Origin: Pelobates cultripes
Taxonomy: Eukaryota > Chordata > Amphibia > Anura > Pelobatidae
Assembly: GCA_933207985.1 (NCBI GenBank)
Contig: OW240915.1
Location: forward strand, 122,136,251-122,200,250
Reading direction: 5' to 3'
DNA length: 64,000 nucleotides
In this document: positions 40,923 through 51,364 of the stretch, piece after piece
Layout of the letters: each line of letters opens with the position of its first letter
Position numbering within the stretch: position 1 is the stretch's first letter
The notes under the pieces: generated by a model
The model's input: the letters and a program-made list of their open reading frames with translations, nothing else
The model's database searches: none
What the model was told of the DNA's origin: nothing
Made by a program: the position numbers and the translations under genes

Positions 40923-41272
40923 CCCCAGACGATCGTTTCAGCCTTGTTAGGCATCATCAGTGAGGCATAGCTGATATCTCCCTAGTCACCGTGAGCAAGG
41001 GGTCCACGTCTGGATTATCCCTTTAGACTTGTGGAGAGTCAAAAATGGGTCGCAAGAGAATACGGAGGACGGGCAGCAGCTGAAATAGCCTGCCTTTCGG
41101 TCGGTCCCCGCTCAGTTCTCAAGCTGAAAACGTGTCTCAGGAACAATCCGCACGTTTCGGTATATAACTGTCTATGTAGTGTAAAAACTGTTGGAGGAGT
41201 TAGGGTGGTAAATTTGGCTATAATAGGAATAATATATATGTGAGATAACATTAAGTGGTCTTGCTATGCACA

Positions 41273-42014
41273 CTTATATATCAACACAAATGAAATACAA
41301 TGCTTAAAATCATTTTTAAATTTGTGTATATATGTATCTAACCTGCCAAGTTAATAAGGTACAAATTAGTAAACTATACCAAACAATATACAGAGTACGT
41401 AATACCTTTTACATTAATCCCTTTAAAATGTCAGTAAATACAGTGTATTAAGAAAAAAAGTGTTTAAAAATTTTAGTCCTTATAGAGGCAGAAAAATATT
41501 GGTCAATATCCCTTTAAATAGCTATAAATCGTGTTTCACAGTTTTATACCCACAATATTGTTAAGGCAACTCTTTAGACAGAATAAAACCTCAAAACTAA
41601 AATGCATGGAACAATATAAAGTATTAAACTCACATTTGCAAAAGGCTTTTTCTATAGGCTCTATTTGCTGCGCCAGCATCTCTTAAACAGAGATGCTACT
41701 CCTTGGAATCATCAAATAAATCCTTTGTGCAGCAAATATTTCCAGCTTTATTGGACAAAGTATTAAAAAAAACAATTTGCAAAAACATTATTGGTCAAAT
41801 AAAAACAAAACAAATGTAAAACAATATGAAAATAATACAAATATAAAAGTGCTTTTTTAAACATTTCACCCATAGAGGCTTCCTCAGTCAATACTGCTGC
41901 CCTTGTGAATCCTCCATATTTATATCTCAGTTTACCAGTGTTAGAGAGTTCCACGTGTTCCTTATTCGACGTGCGTTCCACATGTCTTTTCCACGTCTAT
42001 CTTGTGTTAGGCAT
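41273..42014. other. Unassigned AT-rich sequence right of the Helentron
   Basis: I see no reading frame with motifs and no element ends, only short A/T runs and a small inverted repeat (catctcttaaacagagatg, about 41679-41697). Probably host intron into which the Helentron array inserted. Confidence 0.45.
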
Positions 42015-42597
42015 TGTAACGGACCGTTTTGCACAAAAGGGGTAAAAAGGGGTTAACAGCCGTTTAGGAGATCTTCCCCTTCCAGAGATACAGGCACAGC
42101 TACTGCAGAATAGCAAACTACCGAACTGGATACAAAATAGCACTCCAGCTCCCGAACTGGAACCTCCCAAATAGCTGCTAGCAGACGAACAGGAAAAGCA
42201 GACAATCAGCTTACACTCCTGGCAATCAGTCTCTAACAGCATACAGTGAATCTCCCCAAGAACGAGACAAGGCTCCGTGTTGATGGTCAAGCAGTGGTCT
42301 GTTTAATGAGGGCTACCTGCCCAGTATTTATGCAGGTCTCCCACCTGGTGGACACTCCCCTAGGGGACCAAATGGGAGACTGTGACAAGGGACAGACAAG
42401 CAGACAAATAGGACACACAGTCACAGTATATTCCCACAATGCATCCTGGCTTCCTCCCCTCTGCCCTGGGAGATAATTGAGAAGTAATTCAATTATCTCC
42501 CAAGACAAAGGCAAATCTCCATTATGCACATGGGGATACTAAAACAAGCATTACTGTTAAAATACACCAGGTAAGACACATTACATTAAAACTATAC
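42015..42597 (-). mobile_element. Truncated LTR of the element M family
   Basis: Starts TGTAACGGACCGTTTTGCAC and follows the M LTR order: the gatgcaggcacagct-like block, the TATTTAT box, GTCTCCCACCTGG/CCAAATGGGAGAC palindrome (about 42337-42381) and the ATAATTGAG hairpin. It stops at about 42597, halfway through U3, where the AT-rich segment U begins. Confidence 0.85.
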
Positions 42598-43244
42598 ATG
42601 CAATCAATATGAGATTATCTATGCAATCAATATGAGTTATTCATATATTGCTTAAAGATGATAAAATATTTTATTTATACCTTGGAATATAATTGTAATC
42701 AATCCAATATTCATAAATTTTAAAATTCTGACAGTTACCACTTCTTTTGAAAAGACATCTCATATTTATCTTATCCCTGGTCCAAAGCTCTTTTTCTTGA
42801 TTAGAAAAAAAACTGACCCTAACCATTACTAAAATGAAATTTATATTTCCAAATTAAACTAAAAACATATTCTTAAGGAAAAAAAAATATTCTTAAAGAG
42901 ATGTTAAATAAAAGCAGAATTTCAGATCACCACATGATACATGGTTATGGTTATAAGGGAAACAAAAACCCCAATTCCATACTTCATTGTTTATTACACC
43001 AACCCTGTAAATTATCTTTCTTTATTAAATATGCCTAAAATGCATCTATTCTCTAACATTTGACTACCACAGCTTTGATGTTTTAACAAACTCACAAAAC
43101 ATTTGCAACATTCTTTTCAGAATACTATCAATTTGTTGTTAATAAAGTTATTTAACCCCTTAAGGACACATGACATGTATCACATGTCATGATTCCATTT
43201 TATTCCAGAAGCTTGGTCCTTAAGGGGTTAAAAAATAAATAAAA
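42598..43244. repeat. AT-rich segment U, left copy
   Basis: Nearly identical to 50104-50690: same word order (ttccaaattaaa, ttttcagaata, tatcaatttgttgttaataaag), with a few substitutions and indels. It begins exactly inside the spacer of the large palindrome of the right copy, and ends at aataaaac next to the truncated LTR of element C. It contains an 80-base MITE that the right copy lacks. Confidence 0.85.
43152..43231. mobile_element. Short TTAA-flanked MITE
   Basis: TTAACCCCTTAAGGAC at the left and GTCCTTAAGGGGTTAA at the right, with a CATGACATG/CATGTCATG core. The paralogous site at about 50660 reads tatTTAAaaaa with no insert, so this is a precise insertion duplicating TTAA. Confidence 0.85.
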
Positions 43245-44392
43245 CACACATGAGCCAAGGCTTAATGCTGGAACAAGTCTGATTTACTGAGAAACAGGGC
43301 ACACAATTGATAGAGTACATAACTCCTCCTCTGGACCAGACTAGATAATTGGGTTTGAGCACTTATCAAACTCAATTATCTAGTGGCCAGAAAAGTTAAA
43401 ATTGTTCACAATTATTAGAAACATACTTTATACATAACATATCAATATAAAACCCCTGGGTAGCTGAGGGTGATGTGAGCAACATATCCAAATTTCGTGA
43501 GAATCCGATCGGTAGTTTTGGAGTTATACCGTGTGGAAGTTTGACCGTCTCGCCACGAGGTTGTAGCCGACTCAGAGTTCCATGAAATCAGTGGTGCGAG
43601 CCGGTCTCCATTCGGATGAAAATTGCACAAAAACACCCATAGATATAATTTAGCTGGTTTCATGAGAGTGTTCCCCTCGTTTGGTAGATTGAAACTCCCG
43701 AACGTCATTCGTGTACAATTCGTGGAAATGGGTCAAACAGGACTTCCATGGGGGACCGGGGATTGCTGGAGAACCATGCTGAAATTAGTTCCAGGTGCTC
43801 GACGCCTAAGTCCCGCTGGCCAGCCGTTCGGGAATTTAAGATGTCCGCCATCCGCCATTTTACCGAACAAGGGATTTTGACGAATTAAAGTACCGAACAA
43901 CTAACAATAAAAGGTAGTGGATTCCACAAACAAAGTAGCAGGGAGGGAAAGTACCGAATGCATGTAGGGTGATTCTTCACAATGGCCCCCCTTTTACTCC
44001 CTGCTCCGGCAGACGTGGCTGGACCTTTCCGGGTCCAGTAAGGCTGACGGGTCTCCCAGCCATTAGTCCGAGAGTAAGTTTGTTTGGCGGGATAGCCCAC
44101 CAGCATTCCCATTTTGTTTGCCCGGCCGATAGTGTATGGTGAAGTTGTAGGGTTGAAGGTCAAGACTCCACCGGAGCAAGCGGGCATTGTCACCAGAGAC
44201 CTGGTTGAGCCAAACTAGGGGATTATGGTCTGTGATCAGGGTGAAGTCACGGCCATACAGATATGGAGTCAGTTTCTTGAGAGCCCAGACCAGGGCTAGG
44301 CACTCTTTTTCAATGGCCGAGTAGCTGACCTCCCTGGGCAGAAGTTTTCAGCTTCTCCAATCTGGTTCAAAACTGCCCCCAGTCCAAATATT

Positions 44393-45651
44393 TTTGTCCT
44401 CTGTGTCGTCTTTGCATTAATATATAGTGAACATACATTCTCGAGTGTCTATGCAGTTATAACTTGTGGTCAAAGGGTTTAATACCACGTAGTGGGTAGC
44501 CTGAACAGTTCTCTGCTGTCCGTCTATGGAGGGTCTTGGGTGCTGCTTGAGGATGCTCCGGTCTGGCCGGGATCCGCTGTATTCCTAGGGTGCGGTGTTA
44601 TTGCAGGCAGCCCCAGCGTGTGGAGGAGCCTAGTGGGATCTTCTCCCGCCGAGAGGGCCAGCACCGAGTCTCCGTGGGGCACCACCAGTGTTCCGGACGC
44701 TCCCCATCTGTATCAGATGCCGTGATCTCTCAGGGCCCTGGTGATCGGTTGGAATCTGCGCCTTTCTGCCAGAACCGTAAAAGGTAAGTCATCAAATAGC
44801 TTTATTTGGTGATTCTCCACGGTCACAGCGGCCTGGTTTCTGGAGCAAGACAAGAGGGTCGTCTTGATGGAGATGTCCCGTGTGATCACAATGGCGTCTC
44901 GTGGAGCGTCCGCAGGGGCGGTGGGGGCCTTCCAGACCCGAAACACCGATATCCCTTTTCTGCCCATACCCCTAGTGTTCCAGCCACCTTAGTAACAAAG
45001 TCCATCAGGGCATCTGGGTTCACGGACTCCGGTATTCCTCGGAGTCTGATATTCCTTCTGCGGTGCCTAGCTTCCAGAGAGGCGACCGTTTTTGAGAGTC
45101 TCTCAATCTGTAGTGACATGGTGGTCACTTGTGTTTGGGTCTCCGCTAGTCTGCCATCTCGGTCACCCTCTCGGGATTCAACCTCATCCAAGCGGTGAGT
45201 CAGGGTGCCAATCTCTGTTTGTATCCCTGCAAGGTCAGCTTTCCAAACCGTCCGCAGGTCCAGAAGCAGGCGTTTAATGTCCCCTTTGGTGGATGGGGAT
45301 GTGTCAGTGTCTGAGTCCGCCTTCTGGTGTATGCTGCTGTTTGTCTGCGGGGCCACCGCGTCTTCCTCCCCCTCCGAGTCGTCTGAGGTACTCGAGCCTC
45401 GTGGTCTGCTGGGGGCCATCTTGGTCTGGGCCTGAGGCCGCGGCCTATCGAAGGACCTGCGGATATCTGCCTGATGGAGGTCCTCTGTGTAGGCTAGTTT
45501 GCGGTGCTTGCGTCCCATCGTTATGTTGGAGGTATGGGCTGCGAATTAGCAACTGCAAATTAGTTACTGCTCTTTTTCGTGGCTTTTTGGCTGTTTTCTC
45601 GGTCTTTGCAGCAGGAGCTCTGCACTAACACGTCTGGTCGTTTACTCTGCT
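44393..45651 (-). mobile_element. ORF1-only L1-group LINE (HAL1-like)
   Basis: A 1259-base insertion in element C flanked by the 16-base duplication CCCCAGTCCAAATATT (44377-44392 and 45652-45667). It has a short 5' leader and an ORF1, then about 320 bases of non-coding 3' sequence ending in AAAA. It has no endonuclease or reverse transcriptase. Retention of the 5' end with loss of ORF2 is unlike usual 5' truncation and resembles the HAL1 (half-L1) design of mammals. Confidence 0.8.
44713..45518 (-). pseudogene. L1-type ORF1 protein, one frameshift
   Basis: ATG at 45518. The N terminus is basic (MGRKHRKLAYTEDL), then an acidic Ser-rich region, then a heptad-rich coiled coil (LTHRLDEVESREGDRDGRLA, about residues 75-145). 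This leads into EARHRRRNIRLRGIPESV, the start of the RRM of L1 ORF1 proteins. The frame shifts near 44940. The C-terminal domain continues in another frame (DAIVITRDISIKTTLLSCSR, FTVLAERRRFQPITRALRDHGI), ending at 44713. Known family role: trimeric nucleic-acid chaperone. It differs from the Tx1-type ORF1 at 10021, lacking CCHC knuckles. Confidence 0.82.
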
Positions 45652-48600
45652 CCCCAGTCCAAATATTGAAGCGTCTGTGTGGACGATAAAGCGTTTGTTA
45701 GGATCTGGGGCGGCTAATATGGGGGCATTGACAAGAGCTTGTTTTAAGGCTTGGAAAGCCACCTCACACTCCGAGGACCACAGGACTTGCCGGGGTAGCT
45801 TCTTGTTTGTCATTTAGTCAGGGGTTTGGCTAGGGTGCTATAGTCAGGGACAAAGCTCCTGTTAGCCGGCTGTTCCCAGGAACGCCATGACCTGCGTCGT
45901 GGTACAGGGAGTGGGCCAGTTGGCAACGGCCTCGATATTATCAGGTTCTGGACGTTGCCTACCACATCCAACACGGTGACCAAAATATTGCACCTCCGCC
46001 ATACCAAAGTGGCACTTGTCAGGCTTCAAGGTCAAGCCGCCCCCCCTAATCCTATCTAATAAGGACCCTACATGCTCTAAGTGTGCCTCCCAGGTATCAC
46101 TAGAAATAGCAATATCGTCCAGGTAGGCACACCCTCTAATAGGTGGTCCACCATCCGTTGGAAGGTGGCGGGGGAGTTCTTCATCCCGAACGGCATAACC
46201 CGAAACTGGTATAGGCCGAACCGGGTGATGAAGGCTGACTTGGGGACCGCGTCCTCTGCCAAGGGAATCTGCCAATATCCCTTGCAGAGGTCTATCGTGG
46301 TCAAGTACTTCCCCTTAGATATGCGGTCGAGCAGCTCGTCCATCCGAGGCAACGAATAGGCGTCAGTCACCGTCTTGTCGTTGAGCCGCCTGTAATCGAC
46401 ACAGAAGCGGGTCGTGCCATCCCACTTTGGTACCAGGACCACAAGTGAGGCCCAAGGACTGTCAGAGTGTTCTATCACTCCTAGCCACAGCATCTAATCT
46501 ATCTCCTTCCGCATTCCGTCCTTAATGGCCTCGGGGATGCGGTAAGGAGGCTGTCTCAAGGGGGCCTGCCCTGGGTTGTCTACCTTGTGGACTGCCAGAT
46601 GGCTATACCCGGTTTCCTGGAAGAAGGTGTCTTGTTTGGCTTCCAGCAGGCGGAGGGCTTGGGCTCGTTCTTGGGACCCCAGCTGTTCTCCTAGCTGGAC
46701 CAAATCTATGTCCCTCGTCTCCCCGGCCTCTCCTAACAAGTCTGGCAAGGGTAAAGTCTCTGTATCCTCTCCGGTTGGAGCACAGATGACCGTCACTTCC
46801 TCAGCCCTTTCGTTATACGCCTTGAGCATGTTGATGTGAAAGGTCCATTTCACATCCTCATTCTCATAGCTCGCTACTGTATATGTGGTATCACATACTT
46901 GCCCTATGACTTTGTACGGGCCATGCCAGGCAGCCTGGAGCTTGTCCGTGTGGACTGGCCTTAATACCATGACCTTTTGCCCAATTTGAAAGCTCCGGTG
47001 CCTGGCACTCCGATCGTACCATACTTTCTGGTGCTGCTGAGCTGCCTGGAGGTTCTCCCTTAGCGTCTGGGCCAGTTCCTCCATGCGGTCCCTCAACCCC
47101 AGCACATAGGGCACGTTCGGAGTACCCTCAATCTCAGTCTGGCCCTCCCAATGATCCTTAATAAGGTCTAGGGGCCCCCTCACTCGCCTTCCGTAAGTAG
47201 CTTGCAGGGTGAAAATCGCGTGGATTCCTGAGGCACCTCCCGGTATGCAAAGAGAAGGTGCGGCAGGAATCGCTCCCAGTCCTGGTAGGTCCCCGTGAAC
47301 ATCTGCTTTAGCGTTCTGTTGAAGCGTTTACAGAGACCATTCGTCTGGGGGTGATACGGAGAGCTTGTCAGGGATTTAATCCTGCAGATCTTCCATAGTT
47401 GTTGGGTTAATTCCGCAGTGAACTGCGTACCCTGGTCCGATAAAATCTCTTTGGGGAATCCTACTCAAGAGAAAATCTTGACCAGGGCATCAGCCACCGT
47501 CTCAGCGTGGATATTGGAAAGGGCCACTGCCTCGGGGTAGCGTGTAAGTATATAGCGCTTACCGGAGTGGATAGGCTGAGCTAGGGGTCCTACCAGGTCG
47601 ACTGCTACCCTCTTGAAGGGCTCCTCAATGACGGGCATTAGGACCATTTTAGCCTTAGGGTTGTCTCCCTTCTTACCTACCCACTGGCAAACCTCACAGG
47701 TCTGGTAGTAACTCCGGACATCAGATACCCCAGGCCAGAAAAAGTTCTGAGTTACCCGGTTTAATGTCTGGCGTATTCCCAAGTGACCTGCTAGTGGGAC
47801 ATCATGTCCAATCCACAACAACTCCCACTGGTAATTCTTCGGGACTACCAGCTGGCGTTTTTGCCGGGGTCCGGGTGTGTTAACCCAGGTTTCTGTGAGC
47901 CTATACAGCCTCCCATCTTCCCAGATTAACTGTTCTCCCCCAGCCCCCCTTGGCCTACTGTCGCCTTCTCCCTGTATTTCCGTAGGGACGGGTCTCCTAC
48001 TACTTCCCTCCCAAAATCCTCTGGGGTATCCCAGGGAAGGGGCTCTACCATCAGTGGCGGGGAAAGCTGGCTTACCTGGGTCTCAGTAGGAGGTGGATGG
48101 CTCTCGGCAGCACGGCTCTGGGCTCTGGTGGTCATCGCTTGGGCCTCGTGGGTGGGTGTGGGTACAAATGCTGAGGTTAATGGTCCAATGTCATTCCCCA
48201 ATATCACTTCTGCGAGTAGCTCCTTCATGACTCACACCTGTACATTGCCAGCTCCAGTGCCCCAGTCCAGAGGGACCTGGGCTGTGGGAATCCAGTAAAC
48301 AGCCCCCCCCACCACTCGCACAGCAATAGATTTCCCTGGTCATTCCCCGTTATCAATAAGGTGCCTTTGAACCAAGGTGATGGTGGCACCATAATCCCTG
48401 AGTCCTCGGGCAGTCTTCCCATTTACCATCACCAACTGACAATGGTGTTTCCGGTTGTCTGTGATGGAAGACTGGACTAAGTGGGCTTCGTACAACATGC
48501 CCAGGGGTTCTTCCTGGCTCAATTCCTTTGCGTCCCAGGCAGATGGCACAGAATAATCCACGCAGTGAGCTGCGGCCCTGGAGTTGGAGAACCCGGGTTG

Positions 48601-49673
48601 AGACCAGTTGGACCTGGGTTCTTCTAGTGGGCAGTTGTTCCGAAGGTGTTCTAGTTGCTTGCAGCGGAATCAGCGGGGCTCGTTGCTAGCTGGGTGTCGT
48701 TAGATGGGACCGGAGGGTCTTCAGGGAGGTTGATACCTGGTCGCTGCCAGTGGTGGTGGTGGTGCTTTTGTCCAAATGGGTTGGCTCCAAGATGCCACAC
48801 GGATTGCATGGCAGTTGTCTGTGAACACGTCTGCGAGTTTGGCAGCCTCGGTTAGAGAGAGGGGTCTGCGGTCCCTTTGACATCTTTGACATCCACCTGG
48901 ATGTGGTCATATAATTGTTCTAATAGCATGAGCTGCAGGATGTCATCCACAGTAGTTGCCTGGCAGCTGGCGATCCAGTTTGACGCAGATAGCTGTAGGC
49001 GATAGGCCCACTCCGCATACGAATCCTTGTCTGTTTTGCGGGAATCCCTGAATTTCTTGTGGTATGCTTCTGGGGTTATCGCATACTGGGCTAGTAGCGC
49101 CTCCTTGACCCGGGCATAACTGTGAATCTCCTGCTCCGGTACAGCCCTGAAGGCATCCTCTGCCTTGCCTGACAGTTTTCCAGATAATACAGAGACCCAC
49201 TCCTCTGTAGGTATTTAGGGCACACTGGCGTTCAAAGTCTGCCAGATAGCTGTAAATCTCACAGTCATTCTCACTGAAGGGAATCTTTTGCGAGTCCACA
49301 TTGGTGATCCCACCAATCGGTGGACTTGCCGTTGTTCGCTGGGTTTCAGCCAGCTTCAGTGCGTGCTCTGTTACAGTGTTAATCACCTGCATAATAATTT
49401 CGGCAGATGGGTTCGGTCCAAACCACGCAGCCGCTCTCTGATCTCCCTGTTGGTTTCGGTTTCCTGAATGGTCGGTACTGCTGCTGCCAAACTCTCCCGG
49501 TCAAGCTCCATGAGTTCAGCAATTATGACCCGCTTGGCCTTGTTGCTGGCAATACCTCCACGCACCTCCAAGAGTTCCTTCAGTGTGCTGCGTTTAAGCT
49601 GTGTGTACCAGCCCTCCATGCACTGTACACTTTGTGCAGGGAAAAAAGGAGAATCCCGCCGCTGCCAACCAGT

Positions 49674-49984
49674 TGTGACGGTACAATCCTTTACTCCGTC
49701 AAGCATTCCCTTCTTCCTATAAAATAAAATCGCCAAGTAATCCACAGAGTAATAAATCGCTGGTATCGCCGAATAATCCACACATGAGCCAAGGCTTAAT
49801 GCTGGAACAAGTCTGATTTACTGAGAAACAGGGCACACAATTTATACAGTACATAACTCCTCCTCTGGGCCAGGCTAGATAATTGAGTTTGAGCACTTAT
49901 CAAACTCAATTATCTAGTGGCCAGAAAAGTTAAAATTTTTCACAATTATTAGAAACATACTTTATACATAACATATCAATATAA
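49674..49984 (-). repeat. Element C 5' LTR remnant
   Basis: Starts TGTGACGGTACAATCC next to the primer-binding site. From cacacatgagccaagg on it matches 43245-43440 (hairpin actagataattg.../...caattatctagtgg included) and stops at catatcaatataaaa, where segment U sequence begins. Confidence 0.85.
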
Positions 49985-50690
49985 AAAATATTTAAAATAA
50001 TGAATATTGGATTAATTACAATTATATTCCAAGGTATAAATAAAATATTTTATCATCTTTAAGCAGTATATGAATAACTCATATTGATTGCATAGATAAT
50101 CTATGCAATCAATATGAGATGATCTATGCAATCAATATGAGTTATTCATATATTGCTTAAAGATGATAAAATTTGTTATTTATACCTTGGAATATAATTG
50201 TAATCAATCCAATATTCATACATTTTAAAATTCTGACAGTTACCACTAATACAATCACTTCTTTTGAAAAGAAATCTCATATTTATCTCATCCCTGGCCC
50301 AAAGCTCTTTTTCTTAATTAGAAAAAAAACTGACCAAATCATTACTAAAATGAAATGTATATTTCCAAATTAAAATAAAACATATTTTAAAGGAAAAAAA
50401 TATTCTTAAAGAGATGTTAAATAAAAGCAGAATTTCAGATCACCACATTATACATGGTTATGGTTATAAGGGAAAAACAACCCCCAATTCCCTACTTCAT
50501 TATTTATTACACCAACCCTGTAAATTATCTTTCTTTATTAAATATGCCTAAAATGCATCTATTCTCTAACATTTGACTACCACAGCTTTGATGTTTTAAC
50601 AAACTCACAAAACATTTGCAACATTCTTTTCAGAATATTATCAATTTGTTGTTAATAAAGTTATTTTAAAAAAAAAATAAAACAGAATAA
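49985..50690. repeat. AT-rich segment U, right copy, with a 100-base-arm palindrome
   Basis: Left arm 50001-50097 and right arm 50122-50219 are inverted copies (tgaatattggatt... and ...aatccaatattca) with few mismatches, around a 24-base spacer. From about 50104 the sequence matches the left copy 42598-43244. It ends 27 bases from the ADCY1-like exon, so U is probably host intron that was duplicated. Confidence 0.82.
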
Positions 50691-50717
50691 TCAATATGAT
50701 GTTAAAGAAAAACTCAC

Positions 50718-50864
50718 CTCATCAAAATCAGCAATTATTTCATTTAAAAGTCGTAAACATTCCACTCCCATGTTATTGCCATCAAGTTCAATGTAAAAAT
50801 CATTAAAGTTTGGAATGGAGGCAAACATCACACCAACTTGAGAATATGATTGGTAATATAGATC
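50718..50864 (-). CDS. Adenylyl cyclase exon (ADCY1-like), start of the C2 catalytic domain
   Basis: 147 bases, 49 codons, open throughout and phase 0 at both ends. Minus-strand acceptor ...CTCTCATAG precedes 50864 and donor GTGAGT follows 50718. The peptide contains [18 protein letters not shown], then [10 protein letters not shown] and ends [15 protein letters not shown]. This is the first part of the second cytoplasmic catalytic domain (C2) of transmembrane adenylyl cyclases, which make cAMP from ATP. YYQSYSQ and IELDGNNMG fit type 1 (ADCY1, calcium/calmodulin-stimulated, neuronal) better than type 8 or types 2/4/7, as I remember them. The gene runs right to left, so the rest of the window is its introns as far as I can tell. 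No other exon was found. This is the only host coding sequence recognised. Confidence 0.88.
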
Positions 50865-51364
50865 CTATGAGAGGTAAATGTTAAATGTAAGCACTAACTA
50901 AAATACATTTAAATTATGCTATTTATTAACAACAGAGGCTTATAATAAAAAGAACTAATGTGAATAAATATAAACAATGTAATTTAAATAGTGAATACAT
51001 TTTTTTACAAATCTTAAAAGAATAGTCAAGATTGACACTGATCCCTCTTTTTAATGCAAACAAATCAAAATAGTGTGCATTCAACAAAACAAAAGTAATG
51101 TATAAAGATTTGTTTTGCATCTTCATTCTTTGTCAGATAACAGTGCAGAGAGTTCATGTTAAAATTTCAACGAGCTTCTGTTTTTGATTTGATTTTTGTT
51201 AAAGACCAGTTATTTTCCTTTCCCAGTGATAAGCCATAGCAGCAATACTGATGGGTTAGCTTCTCCCTACATCTACCCTTAGACAGAATAACCCCTAATT
51301 AAAAGATAAAGGAGCACCTTACGATAATACACTAGTCAAGTAAAAAGCCACCTCAAATATGCAT
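50865..51364. other. Intron sequence upstream of the exon
   Basis: AT-rich. The first bases left of 50880 hold the polypyrimidine/acceptor region (minus strand CATTTACCTCTCATAG). No element ends or other exon-like segments seen up to the start of fragment F. Confidence 0.6.

Larger units (their letters stand above)
5373..41272 (-). mobile_element. Helentron (Rep-helicase-endonuclease rolling-circle transposon), split by later insertions
   Basis: Read on the minus strand, the element starts near 41272 (TGCATAGCAAGACCACTTAATG-type end) and stops at the hairpin 5373-5432. Its own sequence survives in four blocks: 41272-39076, 31183-28078, 8172-8096 and 7050-5373. Removing the insertions restores continuous similarity across each junction. 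Domain order is OTU-like protease, tandem 18-residue repeats, Cys-rich and DUF6570-like region, HUH Rep, PIF1 helicase, and an endonuclease/exonuclease/phosphatase-type nuclease. The C-terminal nuclease is what separates Helentrons from canonical Helitrons. The frames carry several stops and shifts, so this copy is inactive. Confidence 0.85.
43982..49619 (-). pseudogene. Element C Gag-Pol remnants
   Basis: Minus-strand reading: Gag from 49619 (TLKELLEVRGGIASNKAKR, YLADFERQCAL), decayed toward 48600. Protease: GLRDYGATITLVQ (about 48400), the DTG triad altered to DYG. Integrase 47821-47190: HDVPLAGHLG, CEVCQWVGKK, VAVDLVGPL, with further pieces in other frames. Then the post-integrase module (WHGPYKV, 47183-46494), reverse transcriptase with [19 protein letters not shown] (46493-46077) and YLDD in the neighbouring frame (about 46120), and RNase H (FIVHTDASIFGLG, about 45690). 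At least five frameshifts or stops are visible. RNase H resumes at 44376 after the inserted LINE. Confidence 0.88.
43245..49984 (-). mobile_element. Element C: decayed Gmr1-like LTR retrotransposon, both LTRs truncated
   Basis: Minus orientation. The 3' LTR occupies 43245-43981, with the polypurine stretch GGAGTAAAAGGGGGGCC (minus strand) before it. The 5' LTR remnant is 49674-49984, followed inward by a primer-binding site (TGGTTGGCAGCGGCGGGATT). The 3' LTR lacks its last part and the 5' LTR its first part; both truncated ends abut copies of segment U. Coding sequence has the order Gag, PR, INT, RT, RNase H with many breaks. An ORF1-only LINE is inserted in the RNase H region. Confidence 0.87.
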
